This document shows positions 1 through 10,834 of a stretch of 64,000 nucleotides of DNA, in pieces. Both the position numbers and the translations under genes were made by a program. Source of the stretch: Mucor racemosus (taxonomy: Eukaryota; Mucoromycota; Mucoromycetes; Mucorales; Mucoraceae). Where the stretch lies: NCBI GenBank assembly GCA_027405735.1, contig JAPEHQ010000015.1:124001-188000 (forward strand). Reading direction: 5' to 3'. Within the stretch, counting starts at the first letter, position 1. Each line of letters begins with the position of its first letter. Below the pieces are notes generated by a model, which did not search any database, was not told the origin of the DNA, and was given only the letters and a program-made list of their open reading frames with translations.

Positions 1-940
1 AAAGCAAAAAGAGAGAAACAACACACATAGAAAAGGATTTGCAAGGATTTACATTATTTAGCGCAATTAAAACCCTGCTAAATTGCACATTTCAGCCAGT
101 GTAAAAGCAGCATTATTACAGCGCATCAACCCATAAGCTAAACAAAATAGGCAATATCTGCTATCATAGAAACATAAAATTTTCTACTAGAAAAACTGTC
201 TGTCATATCATACATTCATTAAAAAATTGCAAAAGATAGCCCGTAGAGCGACTTCATAATTGAGCATACAGCAGCACGATCGAGTCGGCTAAGTCTCTTA
301 TACTATGGTACAGTATATACCTAAGCATTAAATGAAAATGCGTTTTTTTTATAACTTTTCGATTATTTAACCATGTACGGTCTGAAAATTCAGACTTTGT
401 AGCGGACATTTTCGGGGCTCATTTTATCCTTACCAACACTCATGATTTTGATCAAAAAACAGAAAAATCAAATTTTGATACCAAAATCAACGTTTAAATA
501 TACTACATTGTGAGAGAAAATTGTAGCCATAGCTAATACACATTTTATAAAAGCTTAATATTAAATGTTAAGTAATGAAACTTTGTACTTTTGGCCCAAA
601 AACGGTTTTTTGATTAAAGGATTTTCATGTAATATTTTACAATAAAAAGGTCTGTTATTTTTTATTGAGCAAATAGAGCGCTAAATTCTGTATATGTGTA
701 TATTTTTTGTTTTTATAATTGGTAGTATAATTCACTCTAGATTTGCAAAATCAGAAAAAAAAAATTAAAAAATGTCAAAATTGATGATCTATACAAGAAT
801 AATTTTCTAAATTAATATTCCGCTTATAAGCCTTGTAAGTCTTAAAAATAAGAGACTTTATAATATTTGAAAACTTTTTCAAGAATTTACGATGCTGTAC
901 CCACTTGATTCAAGCTTATTACTGTAAATCTTTATACATG
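1..940 (+). repeat. Dispersed repeat family B, copy 1 (left end off window)
   Basis: About 940 bp that recurs at 46120-47060 (inverted), 49340-50290 (direct) and 61571-62375 (direct), with the copies alignable nearly base for base by eye. Landmarks shared by all copies include the segments around 420-520 and 585-640. No long ORF is present. The element begins at or before base 1, so its left end is not seen here. Unlike the other three copies, the sequence after about 940 does not continue into the dynein-derived segment. Confidence 0.9.
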
Positions 941-3932
941 TTTTTCCTATTGTTTATGTCGTATATTTTCAGGTTTGATAAATTATACTTAAAAAAGAAT
1001 ACAATTAAAAGAGAATGAGTAATGAATTAGTTCTTCAACTGTATAATAAAAACAAGATATCGTTAATTTAGATATAAAAGTATGGCTTTTTTTTATATTG
1101 ATTTGACATTGAGATTCTGAGATGTAATTTAAGTCATTATTAAACCATTAGATCTGTTTGATAGTATTCTATAGATATAAATGGATCAATCATAATTTAA
1201 CCGTGCTTGCAGAGCTTGTGAGTTGCCTTGTTTCAATACTGCTTGTTGTTGGATGTTGGTTTGATAGCTACCTGATTGATTAACCGCTGGAATGAAATAA
1301 TAATATGGTGTTATAATTGAGGTCCAAGCATTCTTGGTAATTGCTGGATTAAAATTAGTACGCCAGGAGTTTCTTATATCCTATATCAAGACTTTGCACT
1401 TTAATACATGTTGTAGTCAATAGATTGTAAGAAATATTGATACTGTAGAAGGTGATAACGTATGGTACTTGGTGGAATACAACACTGCTATCTATTTACA
1501 CCTACAAAGGTCAGTAAGCTCATCAGTTCTCAACGAATATGGATCCAAATGACCTGCCGTTGCAATGATAGGTGCTTATAGTGCTGATCCACAGCATTGC
1601 AAACGGCTTAGCCTCCCTGAGTTGCTGTGAAAATGGGAAAATGGAAATGAGTATTTTTTTAAGCTGTTTTGTATGTGCAGTAAATGACGAAGTTTGAAAT
1701 CTCAAAACGGCCATAAGAAATAATCTTGCCAAAATATTACACTTTTTATTAACAATACACCCAGAGGATGTATTTATATACTTTTCATTATAACTATTAC
1801 ACAGAATTACTATCTAAGAACATTACACCAATTTACTATGCTAAGACGCATGTGAATCAACTTTCAACCTGGGCACCTGTTGATTTACTATAATACCAAA
1901 TATTGACTGCGACCTTGAATGTGCGACCTAGGATATGATATTGACATGACAAAGTTATTTACTAAAATAAAAAAAATATAAAAATAAAAGCAATAGAAAT
2001 ACAATTATAATCAGCTAAAGTTTTTATTACAAAAGATTTCTGACGAGTCAAAATAATTGAAAAGTATGAGGGTATTTATAGTGATTTGGAGAACTTGGAT
2101 ACCATCAGACTTGAATGGATGTATAGTAATCTTCCAGTTTTGAGTACATTGTTATTGATTTGATATTTTAAGGGGTAAATTGTGTAGAGCATTGACCATA
2201 AGGGATTGTATGTCAAGTGTGACAATATCGACCTTTTGGGAAATGGTTGTTTTGTTTATTTCTGTTATATCTATTTTATGTAACCTTAATTTTTAAGGGG
2301 TAGTTTTTATATGCTTGAATCTTATTTATATTGATAGTGCAACTTCGATATAGATGAGTAGTTGACTAAATTGATATCTTTGTTTATTATCATTATTGAT
2401 TTGGATAGAATCCTGTTTTGATATATATGTCATTTGTGTAATTGATTGCGCCGTGATCAAGGGTGCTATCATCTACACGACATGTATGATTCAAAACGGG
2501 TATTTCATATTTTTAGCATGCGTTTGTTATTGTGTTCAATTGAAGCGTTTGTTTATTATTGTTGTTCACATTTCAAGTGGCATCATATCTTATGAGCGAC
2601 ACTTGGAATTTAGGTTGTTTTATTTTTATCAAGCGTTTTTAGTATGTAATTCCACTGCAGTATGGATTGTTGCGGACATCCTTTGAAAATTCTTTATAAA
2701 ATCAAATAATGGTTCGAAATTGAATTTTAAAGCTGCATTTAATGCGCAGTAATTATACAAAGAATATGTCTTGATATCATTAGTTAACAAATGTTTTCAA
2801 AGGAGTAGAGCGCACGTTTTTGAGTGAAATTATCTCTTCCTCTGCCTAAAACAAATAATGCAACTGAAAAATGTTTGTATTCTATGGATGTTGATCCAAA
2901 TGGGTTGAAAATTTCAAAATATATACTACAGCTTTAACATCTAATTGATTTGCTGGTTTAATTGTAGAAATAAAATGCGCATTTTTTTCGAGTGGACTTT
3001 GTTGTTTATTAGCGGACCAATTCAAATTAGAAACAGCGCTTAATCAGCCAAATTTAGCATACATTGCAATGACAGTTACCGAGATTGGTGAGCAAACGTG
3101 TCTTTAATTGATGATCAAAGCCGTATATACTATTACTATATTTTGATTTATATATATACATAATGCACCAATTGTTTTAGAAAAGGATACATATTCACAA
3201 TAATAAAAAACTACTAGTTTTCAGGTTTTAGATCATTATTGATTTTTGATGGAGTAACCATTGAAACAAGGTATAAGCTAAATTTTACGCTGTATTGGTG
3301 TTAGTATTTTATAATAATGAGGAGTTGCTTTGTTTTTATTATAACGAGCTGTACTACACCGCTACGTTCTGATAAATTATTATCTTCGTTTTGCTACGGT
3401 AAATTTACCCTTTACAAAGCAGTGTACAACTCGTGCTGCCGCTGGCCTGTTTTACTTAATTATAAGATACTTTTCATTTTACTGTACCAATAGTTAGAAT
3501 ATACATGTATAACTGTTATTTTCGAACATATAATAACAGTAACTGCGTACGTTGTCTCTTGCTTTCCCATAATCATCAATTTTTACAAAATATAATAAAA
3601 GAATACTAAATTAATCCTATTAAAACCATATCCAATCTTTTTATTACAAAAAACTACAGTTTCTTTGGTAAGAACAATATCTCAATCAGGTGGTAATATC
3701 ATCTCAAATGACTCATTTTACGTTTATAACGAGCGTAAAGAATATTGATTACCTGATTCAAGGAGTTCTAACAGCTGAAATAGCTACTTTACGCATCTAT
3801 CATTTGTATAAAAATATAGGTCATTGCAACAGCTTCATTTCAACATCTCATCTCCTCATTCATATTTACAACATTTACTCCAACAACTGATTCAAATTCT
3901 ACCCACAACAAACATACAAAAGCCCTCTCAAA
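941..3932. other. Long non-coding stretch with degenerate fragments
   Basis: No convincing complete gene. AT-rich sequence holding two pieces of note: a coding-like fragment on the minus strand (1186-1376) and a segment around 1545-1680 (minus) that matches 19130-19280 (plus) by eye. Short ORFs here look like chance openings in AT-rich DNA. Confidence 0.5.
1186..1376 (-). pseudogene. Coding-like terminal fragment, Q/N-rich, unidentified
   Basis: An open minus-strand frame of about 63 codons ends at a TGA at 1186-1188 and reads as a plausible protein C-terminus (NSWRTNFNPAITKNAW early, a QQQ-containing tail, ending RLNYD). No start codon and no convincing upstream exon were found. I do not recognise the family. 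It may be the last exon of a decayed gene or chance. Confidence 0.25.
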
Positions 3933-4108
3933 ATGGTTTTCTGCTGTCCGCAGGTAGCCCATGCTCGACTGAAAAACCTTCAAAGACCCAGATTTCTCAT
4001 CCCTTCTCTCCTCCATTCGACTGATCATCATTCTTGTAAGTAATGCCAATTCAGGAATGAAATTCTCATCTAATATATTGTTCCTTTATAGCGGGAACAA
4101 GTTTATAA
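3933..4108 (+). CDS. Possible small spliced gene or 5' remnant (39 aa)
   Basis: An ATG at 3933 follows a C/A-rich, G-poor leader resembling fungal 5' untranslated regions. The frame starts MVFCCPQVAHARLK, reaches a good donor (GTAAGT) after 4035, and resumes at 4092 after a CTTTATAG acceptor. It then stops at 4108, giving only 39 residues. No family is recognised. It could be a small gene, the 5' end of a degraded gene, or a transcribed non-coding locus. Confidence 0.2.
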
Positions 4109-4239
4109 ACAAACTCGCCAAAAATCTTACAGGTTGATTATCGCTATCCTTGATCAATCGATGTCAAGCCCGACTTCTGCAGGCGTAAGCGGTTGTAAGT
4201 ACATTTAATGATAATGCAAAGACAAATTACTAAATAATT

Positions 4240-4400
4240 GTATCAGTTTTTTTTTTTGTATATCCTTGTTCTCCTCTTCTTTCATCCTATTGTCCTCCTC
4301 TTCTTCCTTCTTCTCTTTGGTTGTTCTTCTTTCTCCTCTTTGTGTGGGTGTGTGTTATCGTTGTATGATTCCTTTTTTTTTTTAAAAAAAATTTTTTTGA
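4240..4400 (+). repeat. Pyrimidine-rich low-complexity tract
   Basis: T-rich and TCCTCTTCTT-like simple sequence runs from about 4245 to 4340, followed by poly(T)/poly(A) near 4372-4398. No coding signal is seen on either strand. Confidence 0.7.
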
Positions 4401-4900
4401 TTGTGAAATACGACTATATAATTTTAAAAATAAAATGATACTTCCACTAAAAGTATACGTAATTACTAACCACATAAATTCAAATTCAAAATGTTTCGTG
4501 TCATCAATTTTTTTTCATACATATTGGCATGCAGGCTCAGAATAAACAATTGAACTGGAAGATCTATGTAATGAGTTACTACAACAAAATAAAAACCGGA
4601 ATGCTTGGCCAAATACAAATGTAGCGATCGATTCGGACAGAACAAGACTTTCAAGAAGCATTCTTGGTTCACATTAAAAATAAACAGGTCAGAGATAATA
4701 GCTTTAGGCTTTGCATGAATACAAGATATGAGTAATTCAAGGAACAATTGGAGATTTTTAATGTCACTTTATTATTATTGTTAATTAATATTAAATAAAA
4801 TATGTTATTGCAGCTGTCTAAAGTTAACTGTTGTGGAATATATAGTTTTTTTTAAAAAAGGGAATATGTAAAAAAAAAAAGATAGTTTAGGTTATCAGAC

Positions 4901-5563
4901 TTAAGGTGTAGCTGTAGAGGATTCACTGGAAGATTCCTCACTGGAAGATTCCTCGCTGGAAGATTCCTCGCTGGAAGATTCCTCGCTGGAGGATTCCTCG
5001 CTGGAGGATTCTTCGCTGGAGGATTCCTCGCTGGAGGATTCCTCACTGGAAGATTCCTCGCTGGAGGATTCCTCACTGGAAGATTCCTCGCTGGAGGATT
5101 CCTCACTGGAGGATTCCTCACTGGAAGATTCCTCGCTGGAAGATTCATCAGAAGAAGTGTTATCATCACCAACAATGATTTCAGCGAGAGCGGATGAGAG
5201 TCTTGAGATAATGGAAGAATCATCACCAGAGTAAGAGACTATGAGGTATTAATATATGTTTCTTTTAGATTATAGAAAATATAGACTTACAGATGTATGT
5301 AGCATCAGTTTCAGTTACAACATTGGTTTTAGTGACAGTGGTAATTGCTTCAGTAGTAGCTACATCATCAACAACTTGAACATAAGTGACACCATCAGCA
5401 ACAACGGTCTGGGTAGCAACGATAGCACGCTTGGCCAAGCTTTGAATATAATTAGTTTCATGCTTATAATATAGATCAAGTAAACTTACTCAACATGGCC
5501 GGCAGGTTTAGCAGAAACGCAGGCAGCAAGGGCAATAACAGCTGAGAGGGTAAGGAACTTCAT
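4901..5563 (-). CDS. Small secreted protein with (E-E-S-S-S)n tail, paralogue A
   Basis: Predicted 186-residue secreted protein from three exons: 5490-5563, 5291-5439 and 4901-5238, with GT-AG introns of 50 and 52 nt and consistent phases. The N-terminus MKFLTLSAVIALAACVSA is a clear signal peptide. It is followed by PAGHVDLAKR, whose Lys-Arg is a probable Kex2 processing site. The middle (about residues 30-105) is rich in V, T, D and Y. The tail holds 15 tandem E/D-E-S-S-S units (about residues 105-180) and ends STATP. It shares exon phases and the whole N-terminal part with the gene at 6191-6839, so the two are tandem duplicates. No known family was recognised. A cell-wall, surface or phosphoserine-rich acidic role is a guess. 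Confidence 0.85.
4926..5150 (-). repeat. 15-bp tandem repeat, 15 units, coding
   Basis: Exactly 225 bp made of 15 units of 15 bp, each reading on the minus strand as GAGGAATCTTCCAGT or a one- to two-base variant (Glu-Glu-Ser-Ser-Ser). The unit length is a multiple of three, so copy-number change would keep the frame. It lies in the last exon of secreted paralogue A. Confidence 0.95.
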
Positions 5564-5647
5564 TTTATAAACTGTAATATGTAAGAAAGTCTGAAAGGAA
5601 GAGGATGTTTGGATAAATATTTCTGGATAATTGAAAAATATTGGTCG

Positions 5648-5655
5648 TTTATATA
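5648..5655 (-). promoter_or_regulatory. TATA box of secreted paralogue A
   Basis: Minus-strand TATATAAA about 85 nt upstream of the start codon at 5563. The position is usual for a fungal TATA element, and the start site itself was not mapped. Confidence 0.5.
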
Positions 5656-6190
5656 GTTAATTGAAGTTGTAAGAATGCAAAACATGGACGAAATAGTAAC
5701 ATTTGTAGTTTTGTTTTTCTTGAAAATGCAGGCTATATGAAGAAAAAAAAAACAAACGAGTTTTTAGTATTGACCAACTAGGATAACTTTAAATCGAACG
5801 TTACAGTTTGTAATGAAATGGTTTCTCTAGTGAATTAGCAATACTTTGAGTATAATTATGTGCGCTTAACAATTGTAAATTCTGCAAAAACAATACTAGA
5901 AAATATATCCACATTAGGGAAAATTGTAATGTATTTAAATTTCCTATTACGTATAATTATACAACAGCATATACACATGTCAAATATGTGTGCTAAATTA
6001 TGTTACTGTATGATAATATTACAAGATAAATCTCCTAATCTTGTGTATATTAATGTGGGTTCAGTTGTATGGTATGTTATTTTCAAGTATTAAAAGAGAA
6101 ATATAATCAGAACATAAATGTATTAATTTAAATATTACGAGAGTTTTTTTATTAGAAATAAATTAATGGAAGAATATATTATATCGAATT

Positions 6191-6839
6191 CTAAAGAACA
6201 TTGCCAACGGCGTCAGCAGCATCACTGACCAAATCACCAGCAGCATCAGTAACATCACTGATCAAATCACCAGCCAAACTAGTAACATCACTGACCAAAC
6301 CACCAGCCAAACTAGTAGCATCGCCAGCCAAACTAGTAACATCATCAATCAAATCACTAGCCAAACTACTAACATCACTGACCAATGAGTCTACGATTCC
6401 GTCACTAGAAGATTCATCACTGGAAGGTTCATCTCCAGCAATGATTTCGGAAAGAGCAGATTGAAGTCTTGAGACGATAGAAGAATCATCGCCAGAGTAT
6501 GAGACTAATTGAATGATTAAATTTTCATGGTTTATATTCTAATTGCTCAATTTTCTACTTACAGATATAGGTAGCATCAGTCTCTGTAGCAGTTACAGTC
6601 TTGGTGACAGTGGTATAACCAATAGTTGTGGCAACTGTACCTTCAACAACTTGAACATAAGTGGTTCCATCTTGAACCACAGTTTGGGTGGCAATAGCAG
6701 CACGCTTGGCCAAGCTGTGTGAAATGGTTAATCTTTAGTACTATTTTTAACGAATTGATTCTTACTTCATGTGGCCAGCAGGAGTGGCAGAAACAGCAAC
6801 AACAGCAGCGGCAAGAGCAGTGAGAGTAAGGAATTTCAT
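6191..6839 (-). CDS. Small secreted protein with 11-residue amphipathic repeats, paralogue B
   Basis: Predicted 179-residue protein from three exons: 6766-6839, 6563-6714 and 6191-6504, with intron positions and phases identical to paralogue A. The signal peptide MKFLTLTALAAAVVAVSA is followed by PAGHMNLAKR, again with a Kex2-type Lys-Arg, then a domain closely matching A. The tail differs. One remnant of the acidic/serine unit (SSDESSSD) is followed by five or six copies of an about 11-residue unit such as LVSDVTSLAGD, LISDVTDAAGD and LIDDVTSLAGD, ending GNVL. The spacing of L/V/A residues suggests an amphipathic helix. A surface-active or wall-associated role is possible but not shown. Confidence 0.85.
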
Positions 6840-6928
6840 TTTTTGATTTGGATTTAAATTAGGGGTATGTTTTCTTTGCAAAATAAAGCTTGGTGAGGAA
6901 TTGGATGATAAATTAGAAAACTTCATGC

Positions 6929-6938
6929 ATATATATAT
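6929..6938 (-). promoter_or_regulatory. TATA-like element of secreted paralogue B
   Basis: Alternating AT run on the minus strand about 90 nt upstream of the start at 6839, matching the TATA spacing of paralogue A. AT alternation is common in this genome, so the call is modest. Confidence 0.4.
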
Positions 6939-7280
6939 GTATCAATTTTTGATCTTTCTACTTTCTTAAAAGACAGGCTTATTGTTGTCATATTTCGTTG
7001 CATTCTTTGATCTTTGCATACCAAGAAGATAAACAAACATCGACGAACATGCGTGAATTTATGTATTATTATATTTATATATATATACTGATTTGAATGG
7101 ATTTTATGATTTTTAATACAGCAGATGATTTTGCTTCTTAATCAATTGAATATAAGATAAAGAATTTATAGGGATTATCATAATCAAACATATTATATCC
7201 GAATAAAATTAAAAAACCAGCTCATAGAACAAACGGAGAATGTTGGCTCAAACAAAGCTGTGGATTGGAATGAAAATAAT

Positions 7281-8693
7281 TCAAATGAACACTGAGCATC
7301 GATACAATTCAGCGACCACCCAACAATTTAAACTATTACCTAGTAATCGATATTGCTGAATCTGCGAAATATCATCAGGGAATTCAAGATGGGGTAAACA
7401 AGTGGGTGGATCAAAAAACTCGTTGCTGCTATTGAATTGATATTTTGGACCTGGAAATGCATGTAAGCGAGAAATTTCAATAGGTGATAAAAATCGTAGT
7501 CCAAATGATAATAATGAAGGTGTATCATCCCAATTATAATTTGTACACTGTTGTATGATATGACATTTAGTTACAATTTTAGTATTTACTCATATGTATA
7601 ATATATATATATATATATAATACCTCAATATCCTTTGTTTGTACAAGAGATCCACTTGTTTGAATATGATGTGATCCATAAGCCTTGTTTTAAAATGAAT
7701 TAGAATGCGATAAACAAATCAAGTATTCATTGTAAAATATACCTTCGTAATGCATGATGTATTTTTGTCAGTTGGCCGCACAATATCCAGGCGAAATTTA
7801 TATAGTCTCAAAATAAATCTCTCAGGTACCATCAGCTTTTCAATGTCAATATTCCCCTTTTCTAAGAATTGAGATAATGAGGGCAGTTTGGATTCTTTGA
7901 TCTGTTCACTGCCAAATGGCCATTCTGTTTGAATTTTGCTTGTTTCTATATAGCTTGTTGTTGTATTTTGATACTGCTTTGATTTGCGTGCTGTCAAATA
8001 ATATCGCATTCGATTATTTGGAATACCAAATTGCGTAGGTGTCAACAAATATTCGTTAATTTCATATCCCAAAGTATCAAGTTGTTCCACAAGCTTCTTT
8101 CTGGATTGTGAGGTCTAATATATATATAAGTCTTTTTTTTGGAGTCGTAGAGTATTCCACCTCAATTTGATTTTTTACCGTACCTCAAAATTTTTGACGT
8201 TTTCAAGAAAAATGTAATCTGGAATGATATCTAGCTGAGGCAATAAGTCAATCAAATGTAAAAGTGCCTTTGCTCGAGGGTCCTCTATGTCTTTTTTATG
8301 GCCTCCATTAGTGTAAGGCTGGCAAGGTGGGCTTAATAACCAACAGGTAGCCTTATAACGATCTATATCCTTAACTGTTAAACGGTCAATGGTTTTCTAA
8401 TGTTATAAGCATTAGTATTTGAAAAAGAGCAAATGACATATTCTTTAGTCTTACATTTGATGGTGTGTGCTTGAAATTATGTTGATATACTTTGTTTGCA
8501 ACTAAATTGACGTCGAATGCTTCGATAACTTGGGCGTTCACTTTTGCAATGTTTAAAGCATGATGCTGTTATTTGATAGTTTTATTTTTAGATTTTATTA
8601 CAAATTCAAAATATGAAAAGAAATAAATTGTACCAATCCACCTATTCCACTAAAAAACTCCAAACAACGAATTGGCGTTGAGGTTTGACTCAT
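7281..8693 (-). CDS. DNMT2: DNMT2-type tRNA (cytosine-38-C5) methyltransferase
   Basis: Predicted 360 residues from six exons: 8634-8693, 8455-8565, 8184-8396, 7743-8114, 7624-7683 and 7281-7547. All introns are GT-AG and all junctions are in phase. Motifs, in order: LEFFSGIGGL (SAM-binding motif I, about residues 10-20); SPPCQPYTNGG with the catalytic Cys (about residue 82); ENVKNFE (motif VI, about 122); QFGIPNNRMRYYL (motif VIII); the family hallmark C-x-TKAYG (about 249); and QQYRLLGNSLN (motif X) near the C-terminus. The family methylates C38 of tRNA-Asp using S-adenosylmethionine and has little DNA activity. Length is close to known members. It appears intact. Confidence 0.93.
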
Positions 8694-10123
8694 TATTGTT
8701 TGTTAAAAGGGAAAAAAGTTTTCAAACGTCTATTGAGCCTGTTGCACAACAATCTCTTCTTGTTTCAAATCCAGAAATTTATCACAATAATAATAATTGA
8801 CATTTTATAGATCTTTGCTTTATACTGTAAAGAGCCACACTCCATATACGTAAATAGGATGCTACAGATTGTATATTTGTACTAGAGATAGTAGTGGCAG
8901 GATATTTTGTGGAAAATAGGCACAATATTCTTTCATTTTTGCCATTTTCTAAACGATTTATTTCAGTCTATAAATGAAACAAATGACAGAATAGAAGTTC
9001 AAGCATGTACCGGAGATGCCAAGGTTTATAAACATAGTAAACATTTTTACTTATCAAAATGATTAGCTATCGCAAACTCTTGAAGCAAACGGTATATATT
9101 TTTCACAGCTTAAAACTTAGGTTTTCATTGCTAATATCTCGATGCAAAATCAAATTGGAGTACTACTATTTTAATGAACATCAATTATTTTTTTGTGCTT
9201 TACAACATGCTTGAGTGTCAAGAAAGATTGAAGATTTTTCTGATATTATACCATAAAATTTATTCGGCTGAAAAATTTGCTATTATTTTACTTGTTAAGA
9301 ACCGATGCCAAATGCTATTGATACCCAAATGTTAGGTAAACTATGTATCACTTTTGATCTATCGTCTAATAAAGGTATATATTTCTCTGATAAGATAAGT
9401 ACTTTACATTAGTTTACAATCTGATTACGAAACAAAAGTATAATAATTTAATACAAAAATGCAAAAACTCAAACTCTGAGGATTTTCTCCCAGATTTAAG
9501 TTCAATATTAAATTAATATGGTTTACTGAGAGTATTTTACAAGATGCGAAGAATACGTACCTATTTTCTATTTTGTTTTCATTCCAATAAATTTGCACCT
9601 AAACGCACTGTTTGACAAGTAAATGTCTACTTTTGAGCTTAAACGTTTTTGCGAATTGAACCCAAACAGTAGCTTGAAATCGCTCAAAATAAGCTCCAAT
9701 GAATTGCAGGAACATCTATTAATGATCCCATATCATTCTTGGGCATTTTTACAATCATAAAAAAATCGATGATTTCAACCAATTTTCCATGAGGGATACC
9801 TCATGGAAAATGAAGAAAATCAGTTAATTCGACTTTCCTCCCAAAAATCAACATTTTTTACTAAGATATGTTATAATACAAAATGTTTGTATAAACTATA
9901 TCCTTTATTTTCAAGCACTGGATGGAATGTTACTTATTCTAAAAATAGACTTTTGTGGCAAAAACTGATTTTAGGTTTCACACATATAACGCTTTACAGA
10001 GACATTCAATTTGTGCAATACTAATATCATCAAATACAGTATTAAAATATGTACCAAAAAGCTTAAAGCCTCAAAGCAATTTAAATACTTTTCTCCCTAT
10101 CAAAATGTTGAAAAACAATTTTT
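8694..10123. other. Non-coding stretch upstream of DNMT2
   Basis: No gene recognised. It is AT-rich and contains a perfect hairpin at 9782-9811 that begins a segment also found near 25330. The first roughly 150 bp presumably contain the DNMT2 promoter, but no clear TATA was seen. Confidence 0.5.
9782..9811. repeat. Perfect 13-bp-stem hairpin, part of a repeated segment
   Basis: ATTTTCCATGAGG at 9782-9794 is followed by a 4-nt loop (GATA) and the exact reverse complement at 9799-9811. About 40-80 bp downstream, the sequence around 9855-9900 resembles 25405-25445 (shared core TTTTTTACTAAGATATGT). A related imperfect palindrome lies at the corresponding place at 25330-25367. Confidence 0.7.
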
Positions 10124-10834
10124 TGATGTTGAAATGTTTTTTTTTTTATAGGGAAATAAAAGCTTTATTTCATTATTTAAAGTCCTATAACTGTACGCCA
10201 TGGCGAAGTGAGAGATAAGACTGGATATAAGAGTTCGGGTTCGGAGTTTAAGTAAGAGTTCAGGAGACTAAGTGTATTGGGATACGGATAGTATGTAGCA
10301 AGGTTCAAAAGTGAGAAAGTTATAACTGGGATCATTGTTGATGGGACTGGTGTGTAGGTTCTTGGGCAGGGAAAAGTAAGTACTAAGAGTCTGGGAAGAA
10401 AGTAGAGATCTAAATGTGGTTTCAGGGGAAGGGTTGTGGCAGAACTAGATGAAAAGGCTTTGAGAATGGAAAAAGTGAAAAAGAATACTGTTAAGTGCAA
10501 ATTTGATTGATATAATAGCGAGCTAACAGGGCTACCAGGGCACCACTCCTGGAGTATATCACTGCGGCCTATGGGTCACTCACGCCCATTTACAACACGG
10601 CACCAAATAAGAAAAAAAAACAGTTTCAGAACAACAATTGCCAAACATAAGGAACACATAGGTGGTTGGAAGGAGGGCATAGGATCAGCAAATTGGGGAC
10701 GCGTCAGTTTGGGGCATAAGGTCAAGGAACGGTGTTGACCCTTCTACGGTTGACGAGATCGTATTGAAGAACAATTCCACCTACTGAACCACACGCCAGA
10801 GGAGTAGACGGAAGAAAGGTGATGTTGAAATGTT
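10124..10834 (-). mobile_element. Poly(A)-tailed retro-insertion with 15-bp target duplication
   Basis: The 15-mer TGATGTTGAAATGTT occurs exactly at 10124-10138 and again at 10820-10834. Immediately inside the left copy is a T-run (about 10135-10147), which on the minus strand is a terminal poly(A). About 25 nt before it on the minus strand is an AATAAA signal. The inserted 680 bp is visibly more GC-rich than its surroundings. Together these show target-primed reverse transcription of an RNA transcribed in minus orientation. Its 5' part is open for about 32 codons (ending NRRRVNTVP, then stop), and most of the rest looks like 3' untranslated sequence. It is probably a 5'-truncated LINE. A processed pseudogene is the alternative. 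Confidence 0.85.

Noticed and set aside
4926..5150. Regular 15-bp array that could suggest a CRISPR
   Set aside because: Units abut without spacers, are in frame and code for protein. The host is a eukaryote.
4852..5226. Frame rich in N-L-P-V-R repeats opposite the acidic tail codons
   Set aside because: It is an out-of-phase reading of the 15-bp array. The frame joined to the signal peptide by correct splice phases is E-E-S-S-S.
6201..6464. Plus-strand Lys/Ser/Ala-rich ORF
   Set aside because: Shadow of the amphipathic repeat exon of secreted paralogue B.
7281..8693. DNA (cytosine-5) methyltransferase of a restriction system
   Set aside because: Size, C-x-TKAYG motif, missing target-recognition insert and five introns fit DNMT2, a tRNA enzyme.
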